A stretch of 64,000 nucleotides of DNA from Candidatus Omnitrophota bacterium. GTDB lineage: Bacteria > Hinthialibacterota > Hinthialibacteria > Hinthialibacterales > Hinthialibacteraceae. A program made the position numbers and the translations under genes. Positions 15,759 through 23,550 of this stretch are shown in pieces (the first letter of the stretch is position 1; every line of letters starts with the position of its first letter). The stretch lies in the NCBI GenBank assembly GCA_040755155.1, contig JBFMBP010000098.1, forward strand, positions 35,477-99,476, given 5' to 3'. The notes under the pieces were generated by a model. The model was not told where the DNA came from and searched no databases. It saw only the letters and a program-made list of their open reading frames with translations.

Positions 15759-16087
15759 TTGTTAAGTCATATTATGCGCTATGGGAAATTAAAGGTATCT
15801 CTTACTCTCGACGTTTGAATCACGAAAACACGAAAGGAAAAAAGAAAAATACGAAAAAAAGATAAGAAAAAAGGTTAACGCAAGGAATCGCGTTATGTGA
15901 AAGTTTTTACCATGAAATCCAAAAGAATCCGCGATATCCGCGATTCGAATATTTCGTGGAATTCGAGTTATTTCGCGTCATTGCGATTCAAAAAACGCAA
16001 CAGAAATAAATTCCAATCGCCGCTCTGGGACGGTTCCTCCAACGTGCAGGCGGGACGCATGCGCACTAGGCTGAGCAACATGAGTAA
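15759..16087. repeat. interspersed repeat, copy A (diverged)
   Basis: Starts TTGTTAAGTCATATTATGCG and shares with copy B the internal blocks TTTGAATCACGAAAAC, CGATATCCGCGATTCGAA and ATTTCGTGGAATTCGAGTT. Copy A abuts copy B, so two related elements lie side by side. No coding potential is supported. Confidence 0.7.
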
Positions 16088-16369
16088 TTATTAACTCAAG
16101 TTACGCGCAAGGGAAATAAAAGGAATCTCTTGATCTCGTCGTTTGAATCACGAAAACGCGAAATGAAAAAAGAAAAACACGAAAAGAAAAACGTTTGACG
16201 CAAGGAATAATGCTGCGAGAAAGATTTTTCCGTGGAATCCAATAGAATCCGCGATATCCGTGATTCAAAAATTTCGTGGAATTCGAGTTATTTCGCGTCT
16301 TCGCGATTCGATACGGCTAATCGCGATAGGCTCATCCTACCTTCTATTGTGCGTAACTTGAGTTATTAA
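16088..16369. repeat. MITE-like repeat, copy B, with 23-bp terminal inverted repeats
   Basis: The ends (16088-16110 and 16347-16369) are inverted copies differing at about two of 23 positions around a core of AACTCAAGTTACGC. Inside lie the same CACGAAAAC and GATATCCGTGATTC blocks as in copies near 15.9, 28.3 and 60.0 kb. No ORF spans it. The size (282 bp) and ends suggest a non-autonomous mobile element. It ends 46 bases before gpsA. Confidence 0.75.
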
Positions 16370-16415
16370 ATGAATATTATCTTGCTAAGAACGAATAGAA
16401 AGCGCGTTTACCAAT

Positions 16416-17426
16416 ATGAAAATCGGAATTTACGGATCGGGATCGTGGGGGACGGCGCTGGCGATGACGCTGGCGGCGAAAGGACGCGAAATCTACCTTT
16501 GGTCCAACGACGCCAAGGAAGCGGAGAAAATCCGCCATACCCGCCGCCTGCCGCATAAGCTGCCGGATATCGTCGTTCCGGATTCGATCGCCGTAACGGA
16601 CGACGATGGCCCTTTCATAGAAGAAGCGGAGATGCTGGCGATCGCCGTTCCATCCAAATTCCTCAAATCTTTCGCGCAACAACACGCCCAACGCATCGCA
16701 GGCCAATCCAAACTTGTCGTCAGCGCCACCAAAGGGCTGGAATCGGGAACCTTGGCCACGATGAGCGAAATTCTGGAAGAAGTTTGGAAAGACCGCCCCA
16801 TTCAGGGCGTCGTCGCCCTATCCGGTCCCAGCCATGCGGAAGAAGTAGCGCGGGGTTTGCCGACGGCTGTTGTAGCCGCGCACTCCGAGGAGAGCCTAGC
16901 CAAAGAAGCGCAAAAAATCTTTCAAACTTCCCACTTCCGAGTCTATACCAACCGCGACCGCAAGGGCGTCGAGATTGGAGCGGCTTTGAAAAACATCATC
17001 GCCATCGCCGTAGGCATTTCCGATGGATTGGGTTTCGGCGACAACGCGCGAGCGGCGTTAATCTCGCGCGGGCTTTACGAAATGAGCCTGGCGGCGAGAG
17101 AGATGGGCGCCCAGCCGGAAACGTTTTCGGGATTATCGGGCTTGGGCGATCTCGTCGTAACCTGCACCAGCCGCCATAGCCGCAATCGCAAGTTCGGCGA
17201 GTTGACCGCCAAAGGCTACAGCGTGGAAGACGCAGAAGAGGAAATCGGCATGGTAGTGGAGGGCTTGAGTACGGTAAAGGCGATTCCGGACATCAAGAAG
17301 AAGTTCAACGTTGAACTGCCTATCTCGGAAGAAGTTTTTAAAATCGTCTACGAGAACGCCAATCCCAAACGCGCCGTGGAACGTTTGATGTTAAGGGAAT
17401 TGAAATCGGAAAGACTGCCCCGGTAA
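16416..17426 (+). CDS. gpsA: NAD(P)-dependent glycerol-3-phosphate dehydrogenase
   Basis: Reduces dihydroxyacetone phosphate to sn-glycerol 3-phosphate for phospholipid synthesis. The N-terminal dinucleotide motif is GIYGSGSWGTALA at residues 4-16. VVSATKGLESGTL and ALSGPSHAEEVARG are the central family blocks, and the catalytic Lys lies in GAALKNIIAIAVGISDGLGFGDNARAAL. SGLSGLGDLVVTCTSRHSRNRKFG is the conserved C-terminal substrate block. The 336-residue length is normal. The ATG at 16416 has only a weak ribosome-binding site. Two CDP-alcohol phosphatidyltransferase genes lie 1.7 kb further on, which fits a phospholipid theme although they are not in one operon. Confidence 0.97.
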   Translation: MKIGIYGSGSWGTALAMTLAAKGREIYLWSNDAKEAEKIRHTRRLPHKLPDIVVPDSIAVTDDDGPFIEEAEMLAIAVPSKFLKSFAQQHAQRIAGQSKLVVSATKGLESGTLATMSEILEEVWKDRPIQGVVALSGPSHAEEVARGLPTAVVAAHSEESLAKEAQKIFQTSHFRVYTNRDRKGVEIGAALKNIIAIAVGISDGLGFGDNARAALISRGLYEMSLAAREMGAQPETFSGLSGLGDLVVTCTSRHSRNRKFGELTAKGYSVEDAEEEIGMVVEGLSTVKAIPDIKKKFNVELPISEEVFKIVYENANPKRAVERLMLRELKSERLPR

Positions 17427-17436
17427 ACGAATCACG

Positions 17437-17593
17437 CCACCCTGCATAGATATTGTTTTTTTTTATCCCTCTCCCAAGATTGGGAGAGGTTAGGTGAGGG
17501 TTGATATTATTAGACTTATTGATCCCTCACCCTGACCCTCTCCCAGAGGGCGAGGGAATTCATAAGCAATAATCCTAACGCAGACTGGTATTA
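17437..17593. repeat. CTCTCCC-rich interspersed repeat, copy 1
   Basis: About 155 bases with inner palindromes (CTCTCCCAAGATTGGGAGAG and CCCTCTCCCAGAGGGCGAGG) and the end ACGCAGACTGGTATTA. It is closely similar along its whole length to 34077-34240. Its right end overlaps the stop codon of the class II aldolase gene. Confidence 0.75.
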
Positions 17594-18316
17594 CATTTTT
17601 CGCACATCCGGAACGGAGCCGGTCTGCGCGGGAAGATTCGTTTGCCGGACGTTGCATCCCGTAAAAGGCGAATTCAGGCCGAAGCGGTCGCGCAATCCTT
17701 CCAACGCCTGCACTTGTTCGGGAGAAAAAAGGTTGACTTTGCCTAATTGGATGGCGACGAGAAGGATTTTGGCGAAATGCTCCATCGTCTCCATGCGGTA
17801 ATACGCCTGCATGAGATCGCTTCCCCAAGAAAGGGCGCCGTGATTGGCCAATAGCAGGGCGCTATTGCCTGCGATATAAGGTTCGATGGCTTGCGGAATC
17901 TCGTCCGTCGAAGGCAAACCGTAGGGAGTAAGGGGAATTTGACCAACTAAGGCGACCACTTCCGGCAGTACGCATTGATCCAGCGACAATCCTGCTACGG
18001 CGAAACCGGTAGCTGTAGGAGGGTGCGCATGGCAAACCGCCTTAACGTCGGAACGCTTGCCGTAAACGAAGAGGTGCATTTTGATTTCGGAGGAAGGATT
18101 CAAGGGACCGCCGGACCGCTTGCGGCCTTGGCTGTCTACGACGATTAAGTCGGATACTTCCAAAAATCCCTTGCTGACGCCGGTCGGAGTGCACACGATT
18201 TCATCTTCGGAAATTTTACAGGAAATATTCCCGTCGTTGGCCGCCACCCATTCCTTCGACCACATTCTGCGTCCGATTTCAACGATTTGATTTTTGGCTT
18301 CGTATACGTTCGTCAT
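17591..18316 (-). CDS. class II aldolase/adducin family protein
   Basis: A zinc-dependent aldolase or epimerase of the FucA/AraD type acting on a sugar phosphate. Phosphate-binding blocks are visible as AANDGNISCKI (25-35) and CTPTGVSKGFLE (42-53). SSEIKMHLFVYGKRSDVKAVCHAHPPTATGFA gives the catalytic Glu and the HxH zinc ligands, and MEHFAKIL near 170 gives the third His. The 241-residue length is slightly longer than the family mean because of a 30-residue Asn/Gln-rich tail. Fuculose-1-phosphate aldolase and ribulose-5-phosphate epimerase activities cannot be told apart here. The stop codon lies inside the edge of an interspersed repeat. Confidence 0.9.
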   Translation of the reverse strand: MTNVYEAKNQIVEIGRRMWSKEWVAANDGNISCKISEDEIVCTPTGVSKGFLEVSDLIVVDSQGRKRSGGPLNPSSEIKMHLFVYGKRSDVKAVCHAHPPTATGFAVAGLSLDQCVLPEVVALVGQIPLTPYGLPSTDEIPQAIEPYIAGNSALLLANHGALSWGSDLMQAYYRMETMEHFAKILLVAIQLGKVNLFSPEQVQALEGLRDRFGLNSPFTGCNVRQTNLPAQTGSVPDVRKM

Positions 18317-18383
18317 GGAGAATCCGCCGGTTATTGGAATTGTCTATGTTGAGTTTACCGCCCTGGAAAACGGCGTCAATCCG

Positions 18384-18809
18384 TCAGTTCCCCGAAGCCG
18401 AAGCGGCGGAGGCTTCCGGGGACGCCGCATTCTGCCCGGCGGATGAAACTTCTGGAGGGACGGAGGACGCTTCCGCCGTCGGAGCAGAGGCTTCGACGGG
18501 AGGAGCAGAGGCTTCCGGGGGATAGGCGAACGGCAACTCCGGCAATTTTTCGCCGTCGTTCAACATTTCCGAGAATGTTTTGTTGCCGCCCTCCGTTCTG
18601 GGAACCAACAAATTCTCCCAGTCGGGTAGAATACCCAATTGATAAAACTCTTTTTTGGGAAATGGCCCCATTGTCCGTTGAGGAAAGGGACCGCCGATGC
18701 TGCGGATGAAGAGATGGCTAATCAGCCAAATCGAAAGAAGAATCGAAACGCTGTTGCAGATCGTCGTAATTTTTGAAAAAAAGTGTTTTATGGAAGATTG
18801 GTCGATCAT
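18384..18809 (-). CDS. single-pass membrane protein with Ala/Ser/Pro/Glu-rich tail, function unknown
   Basis: The 141 residues begin with a basic/polar stretch and one hydrophobic segment (ICNSVSILLSIWLISHLFI, about 17-35). A conserved-looking middle follows (GPFPKKEFYQLGILPDWENLLVP), and then a low-complexity tail from about residue 98 with repeated EASA units. Such tails often act as flexible spacers across the periplasm. I do not recognise the family. It follows a possible small membrane-protein gene by five bases. Confidence 0.55.
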   Translation of the reverse strand: MIDQSSIKHFFSKITTICNSVSILLSIWLISHLFIRSIGGPFPQRTMGPFPKKEFYQLGILPDWENLLVPRTEGGNKTFSEMLNDGEKLPELPFAYPPEASAPPVEASAPTAEASSVPPEVSSAGQNAASPEASAASASGN

Positions 18810-18814
18810 AGTTA

Positions 18815-19111
18815 TTAGACAAAAACGAAGATAGTGGAATTAAGTAACGATGCGGATATCGTTTTCATTAGAGAAAAGGCGAATTCATCCTGCTCTTCAA
18901 ACCATATCGCTCCAAAAATCAACGATAACCGAATAGGAAGGATGACGGGAATCGAGTAGAAAATCAAGGCGTTGAGGGGAGAATTTCCGGCGGGGTTCCA
19001 AGAACGGCTTGTCGGAGTATAGTACGGCTCAGGAAAAAGTAATCCGGCGCCCGTTTCGACGATCGATACGGAGGGAAAGAATCGAAAGGATTCCATTTTT
19101 CCCATTTTCAA
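18815..19111 (-). CDS. possible small membrane protein, weakly supported
   Basis: A 98-residue frame with one or two hydrophobic segments (ALIFYSIPVILPIRLSLIFGAIWF). It ends five bases before the start of the next minus-strand gene, which argues for a real pair. It overlaps the region just upstream of the divergent phosphatidyltransferase gene, has no obvious ribosome-binding site and matches no family I know, so it may be spurious. Confidence 0.3.
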   Translation of the reverse strand: MKMGKMESFRFFPSVSIVETGAGLLFPEPYYTPTSRSWNPAGNSPLNALIFYSIPVILPIRLSLIFGAIWFEEQDEFAFSLMKTISASLLNSTIFVFV

Positions 19112-19146
19112 AAACCAATAAGCATAGAAACGAGGCGTATCGTCTC

Positions 19147-19692
19147 ATGGTGAAATTGAACCTGCCCAATGGACTTTCGATGACCCGCCTGTTGATGGTT
19201 CCCTGTTTTTTTCTTTTTACTTATTATTGGTTAAAAGGCGAAAATTGGATGTTATGGCCGGCGAGAGCGATATTGCTGCTCATCGTGGCCAGCGATTTTT
19301 TCGACGGATATTTGGCGCGAGTGCGGGGCGAGGTGACGCAATTGGGGGGAATTCTCGATCCCCTGGCGGATAAATTATTCGTAACGGCCTCCTTTGTCTT
19401 GCTGGCCGTATTCGATAAAATCCACGATTGGCTGGCTATTACCGTCGTAACGAAAGACATCCTTGTCAGCATAGGTTGGTGCGTATTCGCCGTTCTATTC
19501 GATAAAGTAGACGTGGAACCATCCAATCTTGGAAAAACAGCCACCGCCTTGCAGTTTTTTACGGTATTCGCAGTAGTTATACTGCCATCATCGTTTCCCA
19601 TCGTTGTTTTGGAGTATTTGACGGCGGCGGGGACGATAATGGCGTTGGTTCATTACGCTTATCTCGCATCGCGGAATCCTTCGCTACGGTAA
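19147..19692 (+). CDS. CDP-alcohol phosphatidyltransferase, PgsA-like
   Basis: Transfers a phosphatidyl group from CDP-diacylglycerol to a small alcohol at the inner membrane; by resemblance the alcohol is glycerol 3-phosphate, giving phosphatidylglycerol phosphate. The signature DGxxAR...GxxxDxxxD is complete in DFFDGYLARVRGEVTQLGGILDPLADKLF. The N-terminus LNLPNGLSMTRLLMVPCF is typical of PgsA, and five or six hydrophobic segments follow. ATG 19147 is chosen because homologues start at this point; an earlier in-frame ATG at 19009 would add a 46-residue basic extension. A second family member follows 23 bases later. Confidence 0.9.
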   Translation: MVKLNLPNGLSMTRLLMVPCFFLFTYYWLKGENWMLWPARAILLLIVASDFFDGYLARVRGEVTQLGGILDPLADKLFVTASFVLLAVFDKIHDWLAITVVTKDILVSIGWCVFAVLFDKVDVEPSNLGKTATALQFFTVFAVVILPSSFPIVVLEYLTAAGTIMALVHYAYLASRNPSLR

Positions 19693-19715
19693 AACGGCTG
19701 GGAGAGAATCCGATC

Positions 19716-20336
19716 ATGTTTATAAAATTCCTTCAATCGCAATCGACGCTGCCGAATCTATTGACATCCAGCCGATTGGTTCTAAGCCCTTTGCTGGCTA
19801 TTCTCTTTCTCTTCGATCAGGAGATTCCTTGGGCGCGCTATTGGGCGTTAGCCATCGTTGTACTTTCGGAACTTACGGATCTTTTCGACGGTTATATGGC
19901 GCGCAAGCATGGGCAGGTAACCGATTTCGGCAAAATTCTCGATCCCATGGCGGACAGCATTTACCGGGACACGATTTTTTTGAGTCTGGCCGTCGTGCAC
20001 CAGGTATCCCTTTTTCTTGTACTGCCGATTTTGTATCGAGATTCCATCATCTCCACGCTGCGCACTGTTTGCGCCTACAAAGGCATTGTGTTGGCGGCCA
20101 GAAAAAGCGGAAAGATGAAAGCCATTTGTCAAGCAACGATCATAATTATTATTTTAATATTGCGCATTGCCGCTCTTCATTTTCCCGTCATCGATAACTG
20201 GTTGTATCTGATCGCCAACTCCCTGATGGGCCTTGCTTGCGCCGTTACGTTATACTCCGCTTTCGATTACCTAAGCAACCTAATACCCGTTATTATGAAG
20301 GTAACAGAAGAAAAACCGCTATCTCAATTCGATTGA
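19716..20336 (+). CDS. second CDP-alcohol phosphatidyltransferase, PgsA-like paralogue
   Basis: The 206 residues carry the full catalytic signature DLFDGYMARKHGQVTDFGKILDPMADSIY and the same N-terminal LPNLLTSSRLVLSPL block as the gene just before it. Differences in the helices after the active site (HQVSLFLVLPILYRDSIISTLRT) suggest a different acceptor alcohol or regulation, but the substrate cannot be read from sequence. It is in an operon with its paralogue. TCGGAACTTACGGATC encodes SELTDLFDG, the start of the active-site helix. Confidence 0.9.
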   Translation: MFIKFLQSQSTLPNLLTSSRLVLSPLLAILFLFDQEIPWARYWALAIVVLSELTDLFDGYMARKHGQVTDFGKILDPMADSIYRDTIFLSLAVVHQVSLFLVLPILYRDSIISTLRTVCAYKGIVLAARKSGKMKAICQATIIIIILILRIAALHFPVIDNWLYLIANSLMGLACAVTLYSAFDYLSNLIPVIMKVTEEKPLSQFD

Positions 20337-20412
20337 TTTATACCATAAAATATCGAAAAATATCGAAACCGCATAGGCGTTCACCCGCGGGCATCACGGC
20401 ATTTATGAGATA

Positions 20413-20430
20413 ATCGTTAAAAAAAACGAT
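20413..20430. promoter_or_regulatory. inverted repeat upstream of the GntR/LacI-hybrid gene
   Basis: ATCGTT, a 6-A spacer and AACGAT form a symmetric site about 80 bases before the regulator start. It could be an autoregulatory operator. No T tract follows, so it is a poor terminator candidate. Confidence 0.3.
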
Positions 20431-20508
20431 CTCTAGGCTTTCCTGCAATCCATTTTCTTTGTATAAGTAGTACATCTATATATAAAACTGATTCATTAGG
20501 TAATTTCC

Positions 20509-21606
20509 ATGTCGGACTTGTTTGAGCGTTTACCGAAATACGTCCAGATCAAAGAATCTATCCGTAACGAAATCGAGAACGGCGTACTGAACGAAGGACA
20601 ACAACTGCCATCCGAATCGGCGCTGATCGATCGTTTCGGCGCGAGCAAAATGACGGTGATCCGCGCCTTGCAGGAACTGGTGCAGGAGGGTTATTTGCGC
20701 CGCGTCCAGGGAAAAGGAACGTATGTTCTTCGTCCATCGAAAAACGCGCCCTTGATCGGCGTCCTCGTACCGGGAACGGATCAGGGCATCTTCCCCGTCA
20801 TTTTGCACAGCATCGAGGAACGCGCCCACATTCTGGGATACGAAGTGTTTTTATGCAGCACCGACGACGATGCGGCGAAAGTAGAAACCTTCGCCGAGCG
20901 CCTTATCGCCCGCAAGGCGGCGGGCGTCATCGCCGCTCCATTGGAGCGCGTAGCCGATACTTCGTGCAATCTCCGTTGGTACGGCATGTTTCGCGAAGCG
21001 CAGATTCCCGTAATCCTTGTGGATCGGGGCATTAAAAATCTGGAAAACGTTCCCATCGTGCAAACCAATAATAAAGAAGCGATGGCCAATCTCACTCGCG
21101 AAGTCATGAAACGGGGACACCGGCGCATCCTGATGGTCCGATGGGAGGAAATCCAGAGCACTTCGACGGACGAGCGCGTCGCTGGTTTCATGGAATCCGC
21201 CGTAAAAAGCGGCGAAAAAGCGGAACTGGCCAAGGTAGTAAGCGTCAGCGGCGAAAAACCTTTTTCCAAAAGTTTGGAAGATTTCGAAACGATTCTCTGC
21301 GAATACGAACCGACGGCGTTGATGTGCCTGAACGATCAAATCGCCATTCACGTTTTCAGCCTTTTGAAAAACGTCGGCGCCAGTTTAGGAGCGGAAGTCT
21401 CTATCACCGGCTTCGACGATCTGCCCTTCTCGGAAGCGATCGGATTGACAACCGTCCATCAACCGTTGGAACAAGAAGGCGTTGAGGCAGTGAATCTTTT
21501 GCATCAGATGATCCGAGGCAAGAAAGTCGAATCCAAAACCATCAATTCCAACGTCGTGATTCGCTCTTCCCTGCTGACGGTCGCAAAGCCGGTCAATGGA
21601 GTTTGA
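20509..21606 (+). CDS. GntR-type HTH regulator with LacI-type sugar-binding domain
   Basis: A one-component transcription factor. Residues about 8-75 are a GntR winged helix (YVQIKESIRNEIENGVLNEGQQLPSESALIDRFG, then MTVIRALQELVQEGYLRRVQGKGTYV). Residues about 84-360 are a periplasmic-binding-protein-like sensor (IGVLVPGTDQGIFPVILHSIEER, MKRGHRRILMV, SITGFDDLPFSEAIGLTTVHQP). This AraR-like fusion usually binds a sugar to release DNA. Targets are unknown; neighbouring genes are phospholipid and thiamine genes, so it may act elsewhere. A perfect 6-bp inverted repeat (ATCGTT...AACGAT, 20413-20430) lies upstream and could be an operator. Confidence 0.92.
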   Translation: MSDLFERLPKYVQIKESIRNEIENGVLNEGQQLPSESALIDRFGASKMTVIRALQELVQEGYLRRVQGKGTYVLRPSKNAPLIGVLVPGTDQGIFPVILHSIEERAHILGYEVFLCSTDDDAAKVETFAERLIARKAAGVIAAPLERVADTSCNLRWYGMFREAQIPVILVDRGIKNLENVPIVQTNNKEAMANLTREVMKRGHRRILMVRWEEIQSTSTDERVAGFMESAVKSGEKAELAKVVSVSGEKPFSKSLEDFETILCEYEPTALMCLNDQIAIHVFSLLKNVGASLGAEVSITGFDDLPFSEAIGLTTVHQPLEQEGVEAVNLLHQMIRGKKVESKTINSNVVIRSSLLTVAKPVNGV

Positions 21607-21628
21607 TCGATCCGGATTTACTGCTCAA

Positions 21629-22633
21629 TCATTCGCGGAAATGATCGAAGCCGATTGGAATGCCCTGCGGAAAGCCTGCTATTTCTATTCCATTCTCCCG
21701 CGCCGCCGCTTCGCCGATTTCCCGCAAGGGGCAATCGAGAGTCCATTCCTGCGTAAGTTTTTCCGCATCCGATGCAGATAGCGTAAAGAGCAGTTCGTAA
21801 TCTTCCCCGCCTTTCCAGACGTATTCCGCCGCCCGATCTCCCGCAAAGCGGCGCAAAGACTCGGAACAAGGCAGCCGCGCAGCGTCGATTTTCGCGCCAA
21901 CGCCGCTGGCCGCGCACAGCTTGGGCAGATCGCGGGCAAGGCCGTCGCTGATGTCGGTCATGCTATGGGGAAGAATCCGCTGGGCGATAGCGAGAGCTTC
22001 TTTAATTCTCGGAGTTGGACGAAGAAAGCGCCGAACCAATTCCGATTCCGTTTCGTTTTCCGGAATGGTTTTACCATGCAATAAAATCTCTAGTCCTGCA
22101 GCGGCGTCGCCGGGAAAGCCGGTAACGAAAATGCGGTCTCCCGGCTGCGCGCCGGAGAGAGCGATAGGTCGGGGGGTGGTTTGCGTTCCCCATGCGGCGA
22201 TGGAGAGAAATCGGACAGTCGAGCGAACGGTATCGCCGCCGATCAATTCGAAATCCCATTCCTCGCGCAAGCGTGCAAGAGCGCGGTAAAAATCTTCTAC
22301 CCAAGCCGTTTCCACGTCGGGCGGCAAACCCAAAACGATGAGATAGAAGGCGGGCCGGGCGCATTTGGCGGCCAGATCGCTCAAGTTGGAAGCCAATGCC
22401 TTATGGGCTAAGTCGCCGGGCGATGTCCATTCCTGGCGAAAGTGGACGCCTTCCACCATAGCGTCCGTGGTAACAACGAGGGGAGCGGAGGGAGGAAAAA
22501 CGGTCGCCGCATCATCTCCCAAACCGACGGAGACGGCGCTGGAGGATGGTCCAAGAATCTGCTCGATCCGTTGAATCAATCCAAACTCGCCGATATCGCT
22601 AAGGATTTCCGATTTTCCCTGCGATCCGTTCAT
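21629..22633 (-). CDS. thiL: thiamine-monophosphate kinase
   Basis: Phosphorylates thiamine monophosphate to thiamine diphosphate, the last step of cofactor synthesis. The N-terminal IGEFGLIQRI, the Mg/ATP block VGLGDDAATVF, VVTTDAMVEGVHFRQEW and LASNLSDLAAKCARPAFYLI are all diagnostic. FELIGGDTVRS and MTDISDGLARDLPKLC carry the other metal-binding Asp residues. The 334-residue length is normal. It is convergent with the regulator gene, 22 bases apart, and no other thiamine gene is present in the window. Confidence 0.96.
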   Translation of the reverse strand: MNGSQGKSEILSDIGEFGLIQRIEQILGPSSSAVSVGLGDDAATVFPPSAPLVVTTDAMVEGVHFRQEWTSPGDLAHKALASNLSDLAAKCARPAFYLIVLGLPPDVETAWVEDFYRALARLREEWDFELIGGDTVRSTVRFLSIAAWGTQTTPRPIALSGAQPGDRIFVTGFPGDAAAGLEILLHGKTIPENETESELVRRFLRPTPRIKEALAIAQRILPHSMTDISDGLARDLPKLCAASGVGAKIDAARLPCSESLRRFAGDRAAEYVWKGGEDYELLFTLSASDAEKLTQEWTLDCPLREIGEAAARENGIEIAGFPQGIPIGFDHFRE

Positions 22634-22819
22634 GAAGCCTTCCTTCCGCTCGCCGGATATCGAGGAAGCCGGGCTGGCTACCCGTTTCGCATAAAATAAA
22701 CGCCATACCGTTAAAATTTTAAAAAATTATCGTTATAATGAATAGAGTATAATACTTATAGTAGATTTCAGGCCATATAGTGAGGGCGAAATTTAAAAAG
22801 AGGAAGGGAGCAATCAACA

Positions 22820-23443
22820 ATGATTCATCTGCGTTTTTCGTTCACGAAAGGATTTATCGTCTTCTCTGTTTTGATGCTGTCGTGCGTCTTCGCGCCGCGT
22901 TCGATGGCGCAGGAAGCAGCCGCCGCCGAGGAAGGTCCTCTCGCCATCCATTTGTATCTCTTCACGATGGACAAAGCAGACATGACGGCGATGCTGAAGG
23001 ACGGATTAAGCGGCAAGGAACTGGATCAGTTGCAAAAAGAGCGTTTCGAAGCGGGTTGTCTCTTTAAGGAAAAAGAAGCGAAACAGATAAAAAAGGGCGA
23101 GAATAAGGTCGATATTCCTATGGAAATCGTCAAGGCGATGCCGGAGGATTCTTCCTCGAAAATCATCGTCTTCTTTTACGCAATAAATCGAACGGGCGAA
23201 GCGGCCAAACAAGAAATGACTCTATCCCGGAACTCTTACATCGTTACGGAAACGGACGGCGTGCAAAAGAAACTAGCCCCAAAAGAAGGAACCTGGCGTT
23301 TGCCCGCCCAATCGAAGCCTTTCCGCATTATGGATTTCCGCAACGCCGCCCGGTTCTTTAAAGGCTTATTCACCTACGAAATCGCCATACAGGGCGGAGA
23401 AGCGGCGGATAAATACGTTATTCAATTGAACGTCGTCGAATAG
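22820..23443 (+). CDS. secreted protein of unknown function
   Basis: The 207 residues begin with a signal peptide (about 1-31, hydrophobic core IVFSVLMLSCVFAP, cleavage likely after MAQ or nearby). The mature part is a beta-rich domain with many Lys and Glu and no Cys pair that would suggest disulfides (KIIVFFYAINRTGEAAKQEMTLSRN, ...MDFRNAARFFKGLFTYEIAI). It resembles the kind of exported domain often found beside MoxR/vWA or membrane-associated coiled-coil proteins, but I recognise no family. AGGAAGGGAG precedes the ATG. TATAAT-like boxes near 22734-22754 may be its promoter. Confidence 0.75.
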   Translation: MIHLRFSFTKGFIVFSVLMLSCVFAPRSMAQEAAAAEEGPLAIHLYLFTMDKADMTAMLKDGLSGKELDQLQKERFEAGCLFKEKEAKQIKKGENKVDIPMEIVKAMPEDSSSKIIVFFYAINRTGEAAKQEMTLSRNSYIVTETDGVQKKLAPKEGTWRLPAQSKPFRIMDFRNAARFFKGLFTYEIAIQGGEAADKYVIQLNVVE

Positions 23444-23485
23444 GATGGACCGGAACCGCCGCCGGAAGCGGGATAAAAGGATTTG

Positions 23486-23515
23486 TTGACAGGCGCGGAA
23501 AGGGCGGGATACAAT
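23486..23515 (+). promoter_or_regulatory. sigma70-type promoter for the coiled-coil membrane protein gene
   Basis: A perfect TTGACA (-35, 23486-23491) and TACAAT (-10, 23510-23515) are separated by 18 bases. The -10 box lies 35 bases before the start codon. Confidence 0.65.
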
Positions 23516-23550
23516 CCCTTTCAATACGGTTTTTGCATAGGGGGCTTACT

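Noticed and set aside
15759-16369. CRISPR array in the repeat region
   Set aside because: Repeats are not regularly spaced and units are long and diverged, with inverted ends; no cas genes.
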